Shown: positions 23,850-35,930, numbered from the stretch's first letter. The stretch: 64,000 nt of DNA from Branchiostoma belcheri (GCF_001625305.1 NW_017803876.1:2197081-2261080), one strand, 5' to 3'. Notes: generated by a model from the letters alone, not told the origin. Numbers and translations: made by a program.

Positions 23850-26800
23850 ATGAGTACGAAGGGTTCCAAATCGGGAACTCCGGAGCCGCAGAATAATGCC
23901 AACCTTCAGCGCGAGATGGAGATCCAAAACGCCAAATCCTACATGCTCAAGGCGAGCACCAACACAGGACTCAACCTGTAAGTATACTGCTCAATCTGAC
24001 ATCTGGTTCTGTGTCTAGATATGTTTAGATGCAAGCCTAGAGAATAATTTACAAGAGAAAGCAAGGAAGCGCCCAGTGAGTGACCTCCTATTCTCACATG
24101 TAGTAACATAACAGGTGGTTGTAGTAACCACTGTTTAGTGGTGGGCTAAAATAGAAGAAATTGGCCAATTAGAGAGAATATTATGCCAGTGAACATGTGA
24201 ACTCTATCCAGACAACTCCAGTGGTAAAATACTCTCCCTATTTGGCCCATGTCTGCTATTTTTCGGCCCATCAGGTGGCTGGAGGAAACCCTAGTGATGA
24301 ATGTTTATAGTTTGAGTTCTTTGAGCACAACGTAAGGCTGATATTGTATTATTGTAATACATCTGAGATGTTACCACACATATGAGGCCATTTTAAATCA
24401 TCAGTTCCTCAGTCCCTAAAATCCAACAAGACTACCCTTTTGTCAGTTGCTGCGAATTACATTGCAATTTTGATTTATTCCAGATATGACCATCTGAGTA
24501 GAGTTCTCACGAAGGTTCTAGACGAGAGACCAGATAATGTTGTTGGTGAGTAAACCTTTTGTGTTATCAATGTCTACAGATCTTTATACACATCACCATG
24601 AAAGATTTGTATCTGATGGTCACAGTACAACAAAGTAATGCAGCCATGGAGGTTTATGTCTACCAGACTCTCTCCAGTTTGATTGTATCCATAAACATCA
24701 CCATTTATTTATGTTACTGAAGACATTTGTCTGTACCTACAGATATCATTGAAGACATCAGCAAAGAGGCAAAGAGGTCTAAGTTTGTGTACAAGGGAGA
24801 CACAGTCAGAGATGAGTTTGACAAGACTACAGAGGTGGCACTGGCAGAGACACACAAAATGCTGTTTGAGGTACACACAATACTTTCTATTTTGCCAGGA
24901 ATTTTAAATTGACTTGCTTTTTTGTCTCATGATCCTACTACTAGTCAGCAGTTTTCTGTTATAAAGATTTGATTTCTATCTGTGTAGAAGAAAAATCTTG
25001 ACATCACATAAATGTTAATTGAGAAGAAAACACATCAGAAATTTTGTATTACCTCTGAAATAACTAAGGCTGTTCCCTCTGTCCTGTTTAGAAAGGAGAA
25101 GGTGAAGGTGGTGAGCCTGAGGCTGAGGAAGAAGTGGAGACCCCCCTTCCCAACATCATGGAGCTTTCATATTACTTTGAACAGGCTGGGGTGAGTACTA
25201 CATGTAGTATTTGATTAGTTATTATGCTGCAATTTTTATTTCATTTTAATACAATAGATTGTATTTGCATCATTTGCATTTCCAAAGTTTGTAAGACAGA
25301 ATAAATTTTACTTCAATACTAGTTTGCTATCAGAAAGCCTTGCTGAAACATCCATCCAGTAACTAATAATGTTCATGTTGATTGTGAGTATTCAAACTCG
25401 TGGCTCTTCTTCACAGATTGGCCTGAGCAGGGAGGAGTGCTTCCGCATCTTCCTGGCCCTGAAGCAGCTGGTGGACACCCGACCCCTGCAGACCGTCCGC
25501 TTCTGGGGAAAAGTGCTGGGCACGGAGATGAACTACATCGTGGCAGAGGTGGAGTACAGGGAGGGGGAGGAGGAGGAGGAAGAAGAAGAAGAGGTAGGGT
25601 GTTTCTCAATAACTGTGAACAATATTTGCTTTCTGTCATAATTACATGCAAAGTGTAAGAACATTTTGAGGAGATTTAAATGACATATCAATTGATTCTT
25701 ATGCTCCTGTTTTTTAGGGAGAAGATAAGGATGAAGAGAAAGATGAAGAGCCACAAGATGAGGAAGGTGAGAGTTTCTCTATGACATGTAACTCAGCGCT
25801 CGACACTCAAATAATTACAAAAAGCAGCTAAGCATTGAAGTGTGAATTTTCTTTTATTTACTTTTTACTATTTATTTCATATTCACCACAAAACAAGGCT
25901 CATGAGAGCCACTCAAATTCTAGTGTGAATTCTAGTATTGATTTCCAAGTGCATATAGTTACATGTATGTCTTTTTCAGTGCTACATTATTACTCTGGAC
26001 TATAATTTGAATGAAATGATACACGATGTAGAGCCTAACACTTGTTAGCTTCACATTCCTATCACAATACTGAGTGGTTCTCAAACTCTGCTTATTCCTC
26101 ATACAGAGGGTGAAGGAGAGGAGGATGACATCCCCAAGCCTGACTACAAGCCCCCGCCTGTCATCCCTAAGGAGGAGAACAGGACAGGAGCCAACAAGAA
26201 AGTCTACTTCGTCTGCAATGAAGGTCAGTCCATACCTCATAGCACAGAGAGACCTTGCAATACTATACATGTGTACTTCATTTTCTGTGATACAAATATA
26301 CTGTAGTAAAGGTACAACATGTATTTGAAGGATTGAGTTTAACCACATGTATTTTGTCCAGATTATCCAGAGTCAATGACATACACAGTTTAGGTAATAC
26401 AGATGACAAGCTGTATCATATCTTTTAGTTAATAAGGCTGTTTGATTAATTTGGAAGGCACAGTGGTAGAGTTATAAGGTTATAAGTACAAATTCATATA
26501 GAATGTTGCTCAATTTTTTCACAGCTGGGAAAGAATGGGTGAAGCTCCCCCCAGTCACGCCAGCCCAGCTCGCTGTGGCCAGGAAGATCAAGAAGTTTCT
26601 GACTGGCAGATTAGAAGCACCTGTAAGTGGTCAAGGCTTTCCTTTGCATTCCTTTGTAGCTCTTGCATGATCTGATTTCACATGGTACACCAACAATGAT
26701 ATAATTCTTATGATATATTCAGGGAGATGGCAGTGGGCATGTCCATTCTGTAGTCTTTAATTCTTGTAGATCGTGATGACCACCTTGGTCAGGTGCGGTC

Positions 26801-28838
26801 AAAGTTGTGGAGATATTATCGATACAGCAAACCTCAGTCTAAGGGCCATCTAAAAACTTGGCACTTAGCTCATGAATCTTTAAACAGCAAGGAGCATGCC
26901 ATCTGTCAAACCTAATCAATAAGTGAGAGGCTGGTACTGTATTACTATTAGGGAGTCCGTGCTCCCTACAAAGCTATGGGTTAGGTTGCAGACGCTTACT
27001 AAGTGTACTGTTAACTCTGGAAGTACTACATTTGGTTTGATACAATGTAGAAAAGGAGGCAAACTTGAAAATCTAATTGTTATCTTTTTGATTCCCAGAT
27101 CATCAGCTACCCGCCATTCCCAGGCAACGAGGCCAACTACCTACGTGCTCAGATTGCACGTATCTCAGCCGGTACCCAGGTCAGCCCGCTGGGCTTCTTC
27201 CAGTTTGATGAGGAAGAGGAAGAGCAGGAGGAGGGAGAGGAGGGTAAGTTTCCTATACAGATATCTTCTAGAGCTCAGTACAGATTATTATGAATTTTTC
27301 AAGCAGGATGTTAATCAATAGCATAGTTTTTAGGACTTTACAACTTGGGGTGATGCTAGGAAACTGAATCCTTCATGTCCTTCTTTAGACTAAATCAAGT
27401 CTGTGTGCAAGTTGTACTTCACACATAAAGCTGGAAAGCTGAAAGTGCTAAAATATTTAACAAAGAAATTCAATTTTCACTCTAACTGCAAAACTTTTGG
27501 ATCATTAACAGAAAGATTGGTACAAATGCTTGCAATCCAATTCATGTGCATAGTTACAGAATGTGACAATCATGGCGTGTCTTGAACCCCCACAGCCCGT
27601 GACACCTACGTGGAGAACCCAGACTTCGAGCCCGTGCCCGTGCGGGACCTGACGGACCCGTCCCTGGCCAACTGGGTGCACCACGTGCAGCACATCCTGC
27701 CGCAGGGCCGCTGCACCTGGTTCAACCCCGTCCAGAAGCAGGAGGATGAGTTTGAAGACGAGGAGGATGAGGAGGAGAAGGAGGAGCCTGATGAGCCGGA
27801 GCCTGAAGTCGGACCTCCCCTCCTCACACCTGTGTCTGAGGATGTTGGTGAGTGGTAGTTTGCTGAACACTTGCAGATAAAATTATCACATATACTTACT
27901 ACTTAGCCCCATTACTAGGTTTATTATAACAGTTTGAATCCTATCTAGCTATAATACTTCTAAGCAGTAGGCAAGAAAGTGAGCAACAAGTTTTGGGGAT
28001 GTGTTAGTCACAAGTGTCCAAGGTATATAAACATTTACGTGTATCGGATAAGAGAAGGATACTATGGAAGCGAACATAAATAGAGATCTATAATAGCCTT
28101 TCACCTGTCAGGCTAAAATACCCGAGTAATTAATTTTGTTGATCACAGAAACTTTGGTTCTGTTTATTCCAATGACTTAGCCTTTATCCAATTTCTTTTG
28201 ACAGAAATCGACGGCATGCCCCCATGGACAGCCAAGGTCTCGTCTCACCTTGTGCCTCAGTACGCCGTTGCTGTTGTACGGTCTAACCTGTGGCCTGGAT
28301 CAGTTGCCTTCTGCCATGGCAGGCAAGTATTTCCATATTCTCATGTTGTGGCATTCAAGTCTTACAATTAGAGATTTAGGCTGTATACAGAAGTCTAAGG
28401 TATGTTGATTTTCATGATTCTGTATCTGTATAGCAGGTATAACCGCCCTTCGGCGTAACACACCAGCTTCACAGGCACACTTAACCTTTGAACATTTATC
28501 TCTAAACATAGTTCAAAGCTATCTAGTGATGATGCCCATATTATACTTCGTGACAGCGAGTTCCACTCTGTGACTGATTTCTAACATTGTCAATTGTGTC
28601 ACCTTACAGGAGGTTTGAGAACATCTACGTCGGCTGGGGCCACAAGTACGCCAGCGAGAACTACAGCCCCCCGCCACCTCCCCCAGTCCAGGAGGAGTTC
28701 CCCAGCGGACCGGAGATCACGGAGATCGACGACCCGACCGTGGAGGAGGAGGCAGCCCTGAAGGCAGCCAAGGAGGAGCATCTTGGAGAGGCTGAGGAGA
28801 TGGAGGATGTGGAAGATGAGGATGAAGATGATGATTAG
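23850..28838 (+). CDS. RSPH4A: Radial spoke head protein, RSPH4A/RSPH6A type (12 exons, complete)
   Basis: Component of the radial spoke head in motile 9+2 cilia and flagella, which relays signals between the central pair and dynein arms. Exons: 23850-23977, 24484-24545, 24743-24870, 25092-25190, 25417-25593, 25718-25766, 26107-26223, 26525-26622, 27099-27243, 27596-27847, 28205-28322 and 28610-28838, all in phase, 533 residues. Family signatures include [80 protein letters not shown] and [12 protein letters not shown]. Three acidic Glu/Asp tracts interrupt the fold and the C-terminus is acidic. The intron after exon 11 uses a GC donor. Vertebrates have RSPH4A and RSPH6A from one ancestor, so the symbol is a family assignment. 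Confidence 0.93.
24118..24296. mobile_element. Decayed foldback element, family A copy 3
   Basis: In intron 1 of the radial spoke gene, an arm with AGAAGAAATTGGCCAATTAG AGAG is mirrored by CTCCCTATTTGGCCCAT, and an outer part GGTGGTT by GGTGGCTGG. The inner blocks match the elements at 3274 and 49615. Many mismatches; boundaries approximate. Confidence 0.5.
28323..28609 (+). other. GC-AG intron in the radial spoke gene
   Basis: Exon 11 ends CATGGCAG and the intron starts GCAAGT. The acceptor is CCTTACAG. Only this donor keeps the conserved HGRRFENIY junction in frame; the nearby GT at 28327 (CAAGTATT) would lead to a stop. AG|GCAAGT is the standard consensus for the minor class of U2 introns with GC donors. 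Confidence 0.85.
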
Positions 28839-30115
28839 GGGACGAACCATGGGGTATCATAGGACAAGGGGGGCGATAGATTCTGATCACATTTTATGGG
28901 TCAAGTTTTTACCACATATTCTACCTTTCACCTTAAGCATGTTGATTTGTCCCCCACAGTGAAAAGGGTAACAAAAACATTCCCGTGCCTTTGATGAATT
29001 CTAGACAAGGCCTTAAATATATACTAGTAAGCAGATCATTCTTCTCATGTCAAGCAATAGTCCGATTCTCTGGCTATTTTAGGTCAGCAAGGAAGCCACC
29101 ATTTTGTCAGGCTATGACATTGATGTAGATTTTAGTACTTTTATCAGATATGAAAATGTCCGGATACAGCCATGTCGACAAGGTGGGATTTTGTGTACAT
29201 ATATCTAGGATTGTTGACTCACTGTTTTGTACATATAGAGGTATATTGTGGTTGTAATGAATTCTGATTCAGGAGATGCCCTCAAAAATTTCTGATCCTC
29301 TTAGAACACTGTTTTTGCATTTATTTCCTCAATAAAATGTTGTGAAGTTAATCATATGGTGTTGTGTCCTAGTGGATTTACATTTTTTATCTCACCTACT
29401 GATCAAAGTGGAACTTCCAATACCAGGCCCTAGACACAGTGTTTACCAAGTCACTTACTGAAAAAAAAAAGGTCAGCAGAAATCTTTTCCAGTTTGGTTT
29501 TATTTCAGAGAAAGAAGACAAACCTGTGCCTGCTGTACATAGATATTAAATGTTTCAGTTTCAGTGTTCCTACATGTAACATACAAAGGACCATTGTGCT
29601 TTGACATATCCTTTAACAATAACACACCTTTTTCTAAAAAAAAAAGTCACTTGTTTTGAAATGAAAAGATTATAATGTCCCGAGGTTTCTACTCAGTCAG
29701 GACCTTTCCATGAACCCTGCATTATCTACAGCCATTCATTTACCATAAAAGTACTAAAACCTAAAACAAAAAGGCAGTAGTTCCATGACTAAAATGAAAA
29801 CACAAAAAATTAGTCATAAACTTGTTTACCCTTGCAAGAACCAAAGTTACTTGGGCATTACTCTTGTCATAAAGCAGTGGTTACTTCCAAGTGTTCAAAA
29901 AGGTAAGACAATGCCGAGGAGCCTTTATTTTTGCCTCAAAACATACCATAAACTTTTAATCACTGATGCTTATTTTCATCTGCTGAGATACAGTTAATAC
30001 GGTTAACTTATGCTACATGTGTGCCCTCCAGCCTAGTTACATCCTCCAACGTTCATTCCATGATCCTTCGTATCTGTTAAAAAGATTTGGTCCCACTCGT
30101 CTGACTGGTGGCATC
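28839..30115. other. Convergent 3' region between the radial spoke gene and EIF4A3
   Basis: AT-rich 3' UTRs of both genes. AATAAA for the radial spoke gene is at 29331-29336. On the minus strand a possible EIF4A3 hexamer lies at 29924-29929 (TTTATT on the plus strand). No coding exon was seen. Confidence 0.65.
29331..29336 (+). terminator. Candidate poly(A) signal of the radial spoke gene
   Basis: AATAAA about 490 bp after the stop codon, followed by a GT-rich stretch (TGTTGTGAAG, then GGTGTTGTGTC). Confidence 0.6.
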
Positions 30116-33100
30116 CTAGATAAGATCAGCGACTGCAAACAAGATGGAAAGACATTATATTATACATTAAAAAATACTAGGTCATTAGAAATATGATGAC
30201 TTTCAATCAGTAGTTAACCGAAAGAATGCGCTCAATTATGTTTTGATGCATACACTTTGAAACAAATATTAAACAGATTGATCTGGCAGTGAAGAACAGA
30301 ATAAGTAATCAATTACAAGAAAATGTGTTTGAAACTGACCATTCATGGGCATCTCATCAATCTGTGTGCTGTAGTACTGCTCAATGTCTCTCAGGATCCT
30401 GATGTCGTCACTCTTCACAAAGTTGATGGCCACACCCTTACGGCCAAACCGACCCGAACGCCCGATTCTGAAATGACACAAACAGGTAAGACAAATCTAT
30501 GGTAGCTATATCTGTCATACCTGTTTGGTAGCTGCAGTGGTATGACCGACTAGCATGAACATAGAACTACTACTGTATAACAGTTCTTCCCAAGGATTAT
30601 TATCTTATTGATCATCTATGTGTCAAAAGAAGCACATACTGATGTCTAAACATCTCACGAAGGTTATAATACAAAATTAATTTGAAAGTGTAGAAGTCTG
30701 GGCAGTGTAACCTCACCTGTGGATGTACAACTCACGGTTGTTGGGCAGGTCATAGTTGATGATCAGGGACACCTGGGGCACATCGATACCTCGGGCCCAG
30801 ACGTCAGTTGTGATCAGCACACGGCTGTGGGGTACAAAGGACACAATCTGTCAAACTACAGTTCACTATCTGCTCATTACGGTGAGAGAACAGATAAGAT
30901 ATCAACATGTACATGGAAAGTAGATGACAACTTCAACTTGTTGATGCTTGCCTACCTGGCACCTGATCTGAACTCCTTCATAATGGCATCCCTCTCCTTC
31001 TGTGGCATGTCTCCGTGCATGGACGACACGGTGAAGTTAGCCTCACGCATCTTCTCTGTCAACCAGTCAACCTGAAAACAGACAGAAGACAAGAACAGGA
31101 TAGTAAGATTTGGAAAGTGACAGAGGCTTCTGGGCAACTGCTGCGGTTCGAGTGGATGAGTACAGCTGGTACTGAATAAGTTAAGATTGGAGATGGAGTT
31201 CTACAGAACATCAAAATATTTCTATTTGACTACTATTTACCAATATAGTAAACAGTATCCTTCTTTTTAGTTGTGCTACATCCTTCTAGAATAGCCGACA
31301 GTAAAATAGTACTAGATGGAAGCCTGTACCTTGCGTTTAGTGTTGCAGAAGATGACTGCCTGTGTGATGGTCAGGGTGTCGTACAGGTCACACAGGGTGT
31401 CAAACTTCCACTCTTCCCGCTCAACAGCCACAAAGAACTGCTTAATACCCTCCAGCGTCAACTCATCACTGAAGATTGAAAGTAATACATGTATGTGTCA
31501 GGATACATTAAAAAATGTTAACTGATTTACTCTGTTGATAAATGCTAAGGCTAAAAGTTTGTCAAAGAAGTTCAGTGGAGGTTATGTTGTCACCAGCAGG
31601 GTCTGCCCCGAAAGATGGTCAAACATCATCACTTCTTGTTTCCTCTGGTTCCTTAAGGGTGGAATTATCAATTACTGAAAATGGTGTGGAAAAAAGACTC
31701 TTTAACATTTTACTATTCACAGACTGTTTCGCCAGAAATTTCTAACATACCGCTTGACCAGAATGCGGATGGGGTCCGTCATGAACTTTGTTGTCATCTC
31801 CAGGATCTCGTGAGGGAGGGTGGCACTCAACAGAACCACCTGGGTGGCCGGGGGCAGGTAACGGTACACGTCGTAGATCTGCTCCTTAAAACCTGAACAG
31901 AAAGATGATGTTACTGTCTGTTAATACTTAACACTCTTTGTTAAATGAAATGTCACAGGATTGCTTATTGCCAATAGCATGCTCTTCACAAACTTACAAC
32001 ATGGTACCTTGAGGTGATTAAATTGAAATGAGATTCGTGTAAGGTCTCAATGTTTAGAGTTTGCCACAGAAGTTCAGTGAAGGTTATGTTATCACTAGCA
32101 GGGTCTGCCCCGAAAGATGGTCTCACCCTTGTTCAGCATCTCATCCGCCTCATCCAGCACCAACATCTTGATAGAGCGGGTACGCAGGTTCCGTCTTCGG
32201 ATCATGTCTTAAGTACATGGTTAAGGACTACCAACAAACTAGAAACACTGCATGTCTGCAGCTTACCTCTAATACTGTATACATCATAATTAATTACATA
32301 TACATTTAACGTACTGAATATTGAACGTTGCCAGTTTGCCAAAGAAGTTCAGTAAAGGTTATGTTGTCACCAGAAGAGTCAGCCCCGAAAGATGGTCAAA
32401 CATCATCACTTCTTGGCAATACCTTTGGAGATTATGCAATGTATAAATCCTTTGTGAGGTTTCTACCTAAGGATGCTTCACTTCAAAAAGGATACCAAAT
32501 ACTCTGCCAGGAGTCCCAGACACAACATGCTGCCCATAGTCCAACTTGCGGATGTCCTCTCCAACATTAGTGCCACCAATACAGGAATGGCACTGGACAC
32601 TCATGTAGTCACCCAGGGCTAAAATCACCTGAAGAAATTAAGAAATACCACTGTACCAGTTTTAGAAAAAAGATAGCTAACAAAGTAAAAGCAGCATAAA
32701 ACAAGAGACCAATAACAGCAGTGATGAATATCAGTTACATCGGTCTTCTGCAATTTCTAGTGGGCTCATGCTACTACATTTGTACCATTATTACTTCTGC
32801 ACTTCATGTAACAAAATCAAGTTTGATCAAGTTCAAGTACCTTTTGAATCTGTGTTGCCAGCTCTCTGGTGGGGGACAGGACCAAGGCCTGGACTTCTCG
32901 CATCTGCAGAAAGAGAAAAGTGGTGTCAAAATAGACTTCTGGTTTACCTGCCATTGCTCCAAGACAATGAGACCACTACCACCAAATGGAACTCCTACAA
33001 TTTAGGGTTCTACTTCTTTTTATTGACAAGGCTTACCTGGATATCCAGACACTGGAGGATGGAAATGGAGAAAGTGGCTGTTTTCCCCACACCAGACTGG

Positions 33101-34087
33101 GCCCTGAAAAACAGAAATTAGGATGTCATGTATGACGTGCCTGGCCTATGACGACAGAAATTTGGGTATGTGAAAGAAGTTCAGTAAATGTTATGTTGTC
33201 ACCAGCAGGGTCTGCCCCGAAAGATGGTCAAACATCATTACTTCTTAACAATTCCTTTATTCATATACACATAATACGGATGCCTGGCCAAATCGGGAAC
33301 AAATTTTGTCTCTCGTCACTTGGCCAAGCCCAGTACGTGTATAATACACCAGTGGAGTGGATGAGATCGAAAGATTTAAACTCAACTAAGTCACAGCATC
33401 ACTCTAGAATTAGAATAGTGATTATGATACATACTGTGCAATGACATCTCTTCCCTTCACGATAGGCTTGATAGCTCTCTGTTGGATTGCTGATGGTTTC
33501 TCAAAGCCTGTAAGAATATGAATAGATGTAAGAATGCATTAAGATTTACTGGTTGCAGCTGCTAGCAACTGTAATGAAGTATTGGGGTAGCATGACTCAC
33601 ACATCTTGTAACGCACCGTTTTGTAATACCTTCGCCTTTCTTTAAAAAAAAATGTTACATTTTTTTGCCAAGGACCTCCTAAATCTTGATGGACAAGATA
33701 TCTACTGAGGAATGAAGTGTACTACACAGTACCAAAACAGGCATTATTTGCATCCGCACCAGAAATAACACTTTAAAAGCATTCTATAGCAGTCACAGTG
33801 CGCCATTGAAGTGCAAGTATAGTAGAAATTTATTTGTTTCGCGATGATATAACACTAACAGACAAAGCGTGACCACGCTATCGTCTTTACACACAAGCAC
33901 ATGTCCGCATTTTCAAAGCGTCCGTATGGGATTAATACGCACCGTAAGCGTAAATGCCTCGCAGGAGATCTTCCCTGAGACCCATAGAGTCGAAGGTTGG
34001 TGTAACTTCGACATCTTCGCTCGTTTCGAACTCGATAGTGCTGGTATCCACTCCCTCGGTCACCACAGTGCGTCGTCGACCCGCCAT
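30116..34087 (-). CDS. EIF4A3: EIF4A3, DEAD-box RNA helicase of the exon junction complex (12 exons, complete)
   Basis: ATP-dependent clamp that anchors the exon junction complex on spliced mRNA. Exons in transcript order: 33943-34087, 33435-33507, 33037-33103, 32841-32903, 32496-32628, 32127-32207, 31751-31892, 31330-31468, 30956-31071, 30717-30824, 30340-30467 and 30116-30132; all phases agree, 403 residues (human 411). Helicase motifs in order: Q motif [13 protein letters not shown], motif I AQSGVGKT, Ia [52 protein letters not shown]. The N-terminal [20 protein letters not shown] and the C-terminal [15 protein letters not shown] separate it from EIF4A1/2. Motif I has Val where DEAD-box proteins normally have Thr. 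The last exon holds only five codons including the stop. The donor after exon 5 (GTATCC) is weak but required by phase. Confidence 0.95.
31558..31637 (-). repeat. EIF4A3-intron repeat, copy 1
   Basis: About 80 bp, read on the minus strand as AAGAAGTGATGATGTTTGAC, then CATCTTTCGGGGCAGACCCT, ending CTGAACTTCTTTGACAAA. It sits in the intron between the exons at 31751-31892 and 31330-31468. Four other copies are nearby. Confidence 0.85.
32060..32126 (-). repeat. EIF4A3-intron repeat, copy 2, abutting a 5' splice site
   Basis: Same element, truncated. Its GACCATCTTTCGGGGCAGAC block starts four bases into the intron, directly after GTGA of the donor of exon 32127-32207. The intronic side of this donor is therefore at the repeat boundary. 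Confidence 0.8.
32335..32414 (-). repeat. EIF4A3-intron repeat, copy 3
   Basis: Full-length copy in the intron between the exons at 32496-32628 and 32127-32207, same orientation as copies 1, 2 and 4. Confidence 0.85.
33170..33246 (-). repeat. EIF4A3-intron repeat, copy 4
   Basis: Full-length copy in the intron between the exons at 33435-33507 and 33037-33103, same orientation as the other intronic copies. Confidence 0.85.
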
Positions 34088-34877
34088 TTTGTCGGATGTG
34101 AGCAAGCGATGCTTGGTGGAGAATGTGAAACGCACTGTGATTGGTCGACTTCCTGCATAATTTTAGTAACTGACCAATCGAATATTTCGACACAGAATGC
34201 GGCTTACACCGTATTATGGGTACATCGTCATTATTCGATCTTTTCAATACAACAAGTTTTATCGCAACACCATCCAGCATATATCAAGCAACTCATATCA
34301 AAAATGCAAAAAATCCTTGAATTGTATCGTAATCTGTGCACACAAAAAATTAAAGGCTTGGGGTTTAATAGGTCAAAGGTCAAAGAGAAGCTGGTTTGAG
34401 GTCTGGAGAGGTAGGAGTTGGGAAAATTATGTGCTGGTATTTTGTCCAGTTTTTCGCCGAAAGAAGCCCATGAAACGTAACTCTATTTTTAAAATATGTT
34501 ACAATCGAGGGACCGTTGTGGCTTTCGTTGTGTTACTTCCTTTAATGCACAAATTATATGTACAGAATAAGGTAAGAAATGATAGTGATTCACTTCAAAT
34601 TTTTGTACACGTGGCCACCATGAGAGTACTCAAACTGCTATGCTGAAAGGATTATCTGTGAATATGATATGCAAAGGAATTGCCAAGAAGTGATGATGTT
34701 TGACCATCTTTCGGGGCAGACCCTGCTGGTGAAAACATAACCTTTACTGAACTTCTGGGGCAAAAATTTAGCTTCATAAATTAAACAAATAACGTTACAT
34801 GTAGTAAGATCAAACTAAGATCATTAAATGTCCTTGGTTAGATCAAGGAGGTTCATTTAACCACACAGGAGCAAGCC
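34088..34877. promoter_or_regulatory. Divergent promoter region between EIF4A3 and WDR53
   Basis: The two start codons are 790 bp apart, head to head. Near the EIF4A3 start are two CCAAT boxes in opposite orientations (ATTGG at 34140-34144, CCAAT at 34174-34178) and an ETS-like CTTCCTG between them. The WDR53-proximal half holds the fifth copy of the EIF4A3-intron repeat. No coding exon was seen. Confidence 0.55.
34685..34763 (+). repeat. EIF4A3-intron repeat, copy 5 (inverted), upstream of WDR53
   Basis: Same ~80 bp element on the plus strand, with GAAGTGATGATGTTTGACC and CGGGGCAGACCCTGCTGGTG, ending in CTGAACTTCTGGGGCAAA. It lies about 115 bp before the WDR53 start codon. Confidence 0.85.
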
Positions 34878-35930
34878 ATGACACAGGAGGCCAGGTTCGC
34901 AGGCGGACACCAGGACAGTGTGCTGTGCCTGGCCTGCAGTGTGGACGGTGTACTGGCTAGTGGTGGGGAGAGTGGAGAGCTCTGCCTCTGGTCAGTCGAG
35001 AAGCCGGGTCTTCTGCGCCAAGTCTCGGGGCTTTCGGATGCTGATGTCACCTCAGTCTGCTTCTCGGTGAAGCAGCCTCATGTGCTGTGTGCAGCGGTGG
35101 GGGAGTCTGTACTCCTTTTCGACTCCAGGGATGTGTCAGAGCCAGTCCACCAGTTCAAATTCAACTCCGAGGAAATTAACCAAGTCACCTTGAATGAAAA
35201 AGAGAACTTTCTGGCTGCCTGTGACGACTCTGGTGAAATTAAGATTATAGACTTTGAAGGGAGAAAGTTGTTCAAGACATTACGTGGCCATGAAAATATC
35301 TGCTCGAGTGCAAAATTTTGCCCCAAGAAAACGTGGGGAATGGTGTCCGGGGGACTGGACCAAAATGTCATACTGTGGGACTTCTCAAGGGGGAAGAAGT
35401 TGAAGATCTGTAACATGCAAGACTTTGTCTCAGAAGATGGGCCAGTTAGTGCTTACATGTTCAATCCTCCCTTAGTTCACTCTGTTGATATATCGGGACA
35501 GACATTTGCCTGTGGCCTGGGGAACTCGGTCATTCAGACATTCAGACTTGAGGGAAAGAAGTCGTTTAGACACACAGGGACACTAGAGGGACATTCACAA
35601 GGAGTTTCCCAAGTTCACTTCCCACAGTTCCAGGCAGAAGATGCTCTAGTATCTGCAGGCAATGATGGGAAAATAATTGTATGGGATCTTGCAAGCAATT
35701 TGGAATCACATGCTGCAAGTTCTAGCAAGAAGACAGTTGAAGATGAAGGGGCAGTTGGAAGTGCAGAGTCAGTAAAAAGCCACATTGTTCAAAGCATAGA
35801 CCACGGTTCGAAAATTAACTGGTTAGCTTCAGGTTGTGTTCAAGAGAAGAGGCTACTTTTTGTTGCAGATGTTTCGCCTGTAGTTACGGCATATTCGCTA
35901 GGGGAAGATGATGGAAAAGGAAATGTCTGA
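34878..35930 (+). CDS. WDR53: WDR53, WD40-repeat protein (single exon)
   Basis: Intronless 350-residue WD40 protein; human WDR53 has 358 residues and is proposed as a DDB1-CUL4 substrate receptor. Shared blocks include GGHQDSVLCLA at the N-terminus, ADVTSVCFS, EEINQVTLNEKENFLAACDD, SGEIKI, HENICSSAKF, SGGLDQNVILWD, GHSQGVSQVHF, GNDGKIIVWD and HGSKINWL. Several blades end in WD-like pairs (LCLWS, ILWDF, IVWDL). A Ser/Lys-rich linker near residues 272-300 precedes the last blade, as in the human protein. The start ATG at 34878 gives the conserved N-terminal blade; no upstream in-frame start is needed. Confidence 0.9.
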   Translation: MTQEARFAGGHQDSVLCLACSVDGVLASGGESGELCLWSVEKPGLLRQVSGLSDADVTSVCFSVKQPHVLCAAVGESVLLFDSRDVSEPVHQFKFNSEEINQVTLNEKENFLAACDDSGEIKIIDFEGRKLFKTLRGHENICSSAKFCPKKTWGMVSGGLDQNVILWDFSRGKKLKICNMQDFVSEDGPVSAYMFNPPLVHSVDISGQTFACGLGNSVIQTFRLEGKKSFRHTGTLEGHSQGVSQVHFPQFQAEDALVSAGNDGKIIVWDLASNLESHAASSSKKTVEDEGAVGSAESVKSHIVQSIDHGSKINWLASGCVQEKRLLFVADVSPVVTAYSLGEDDGKGNV

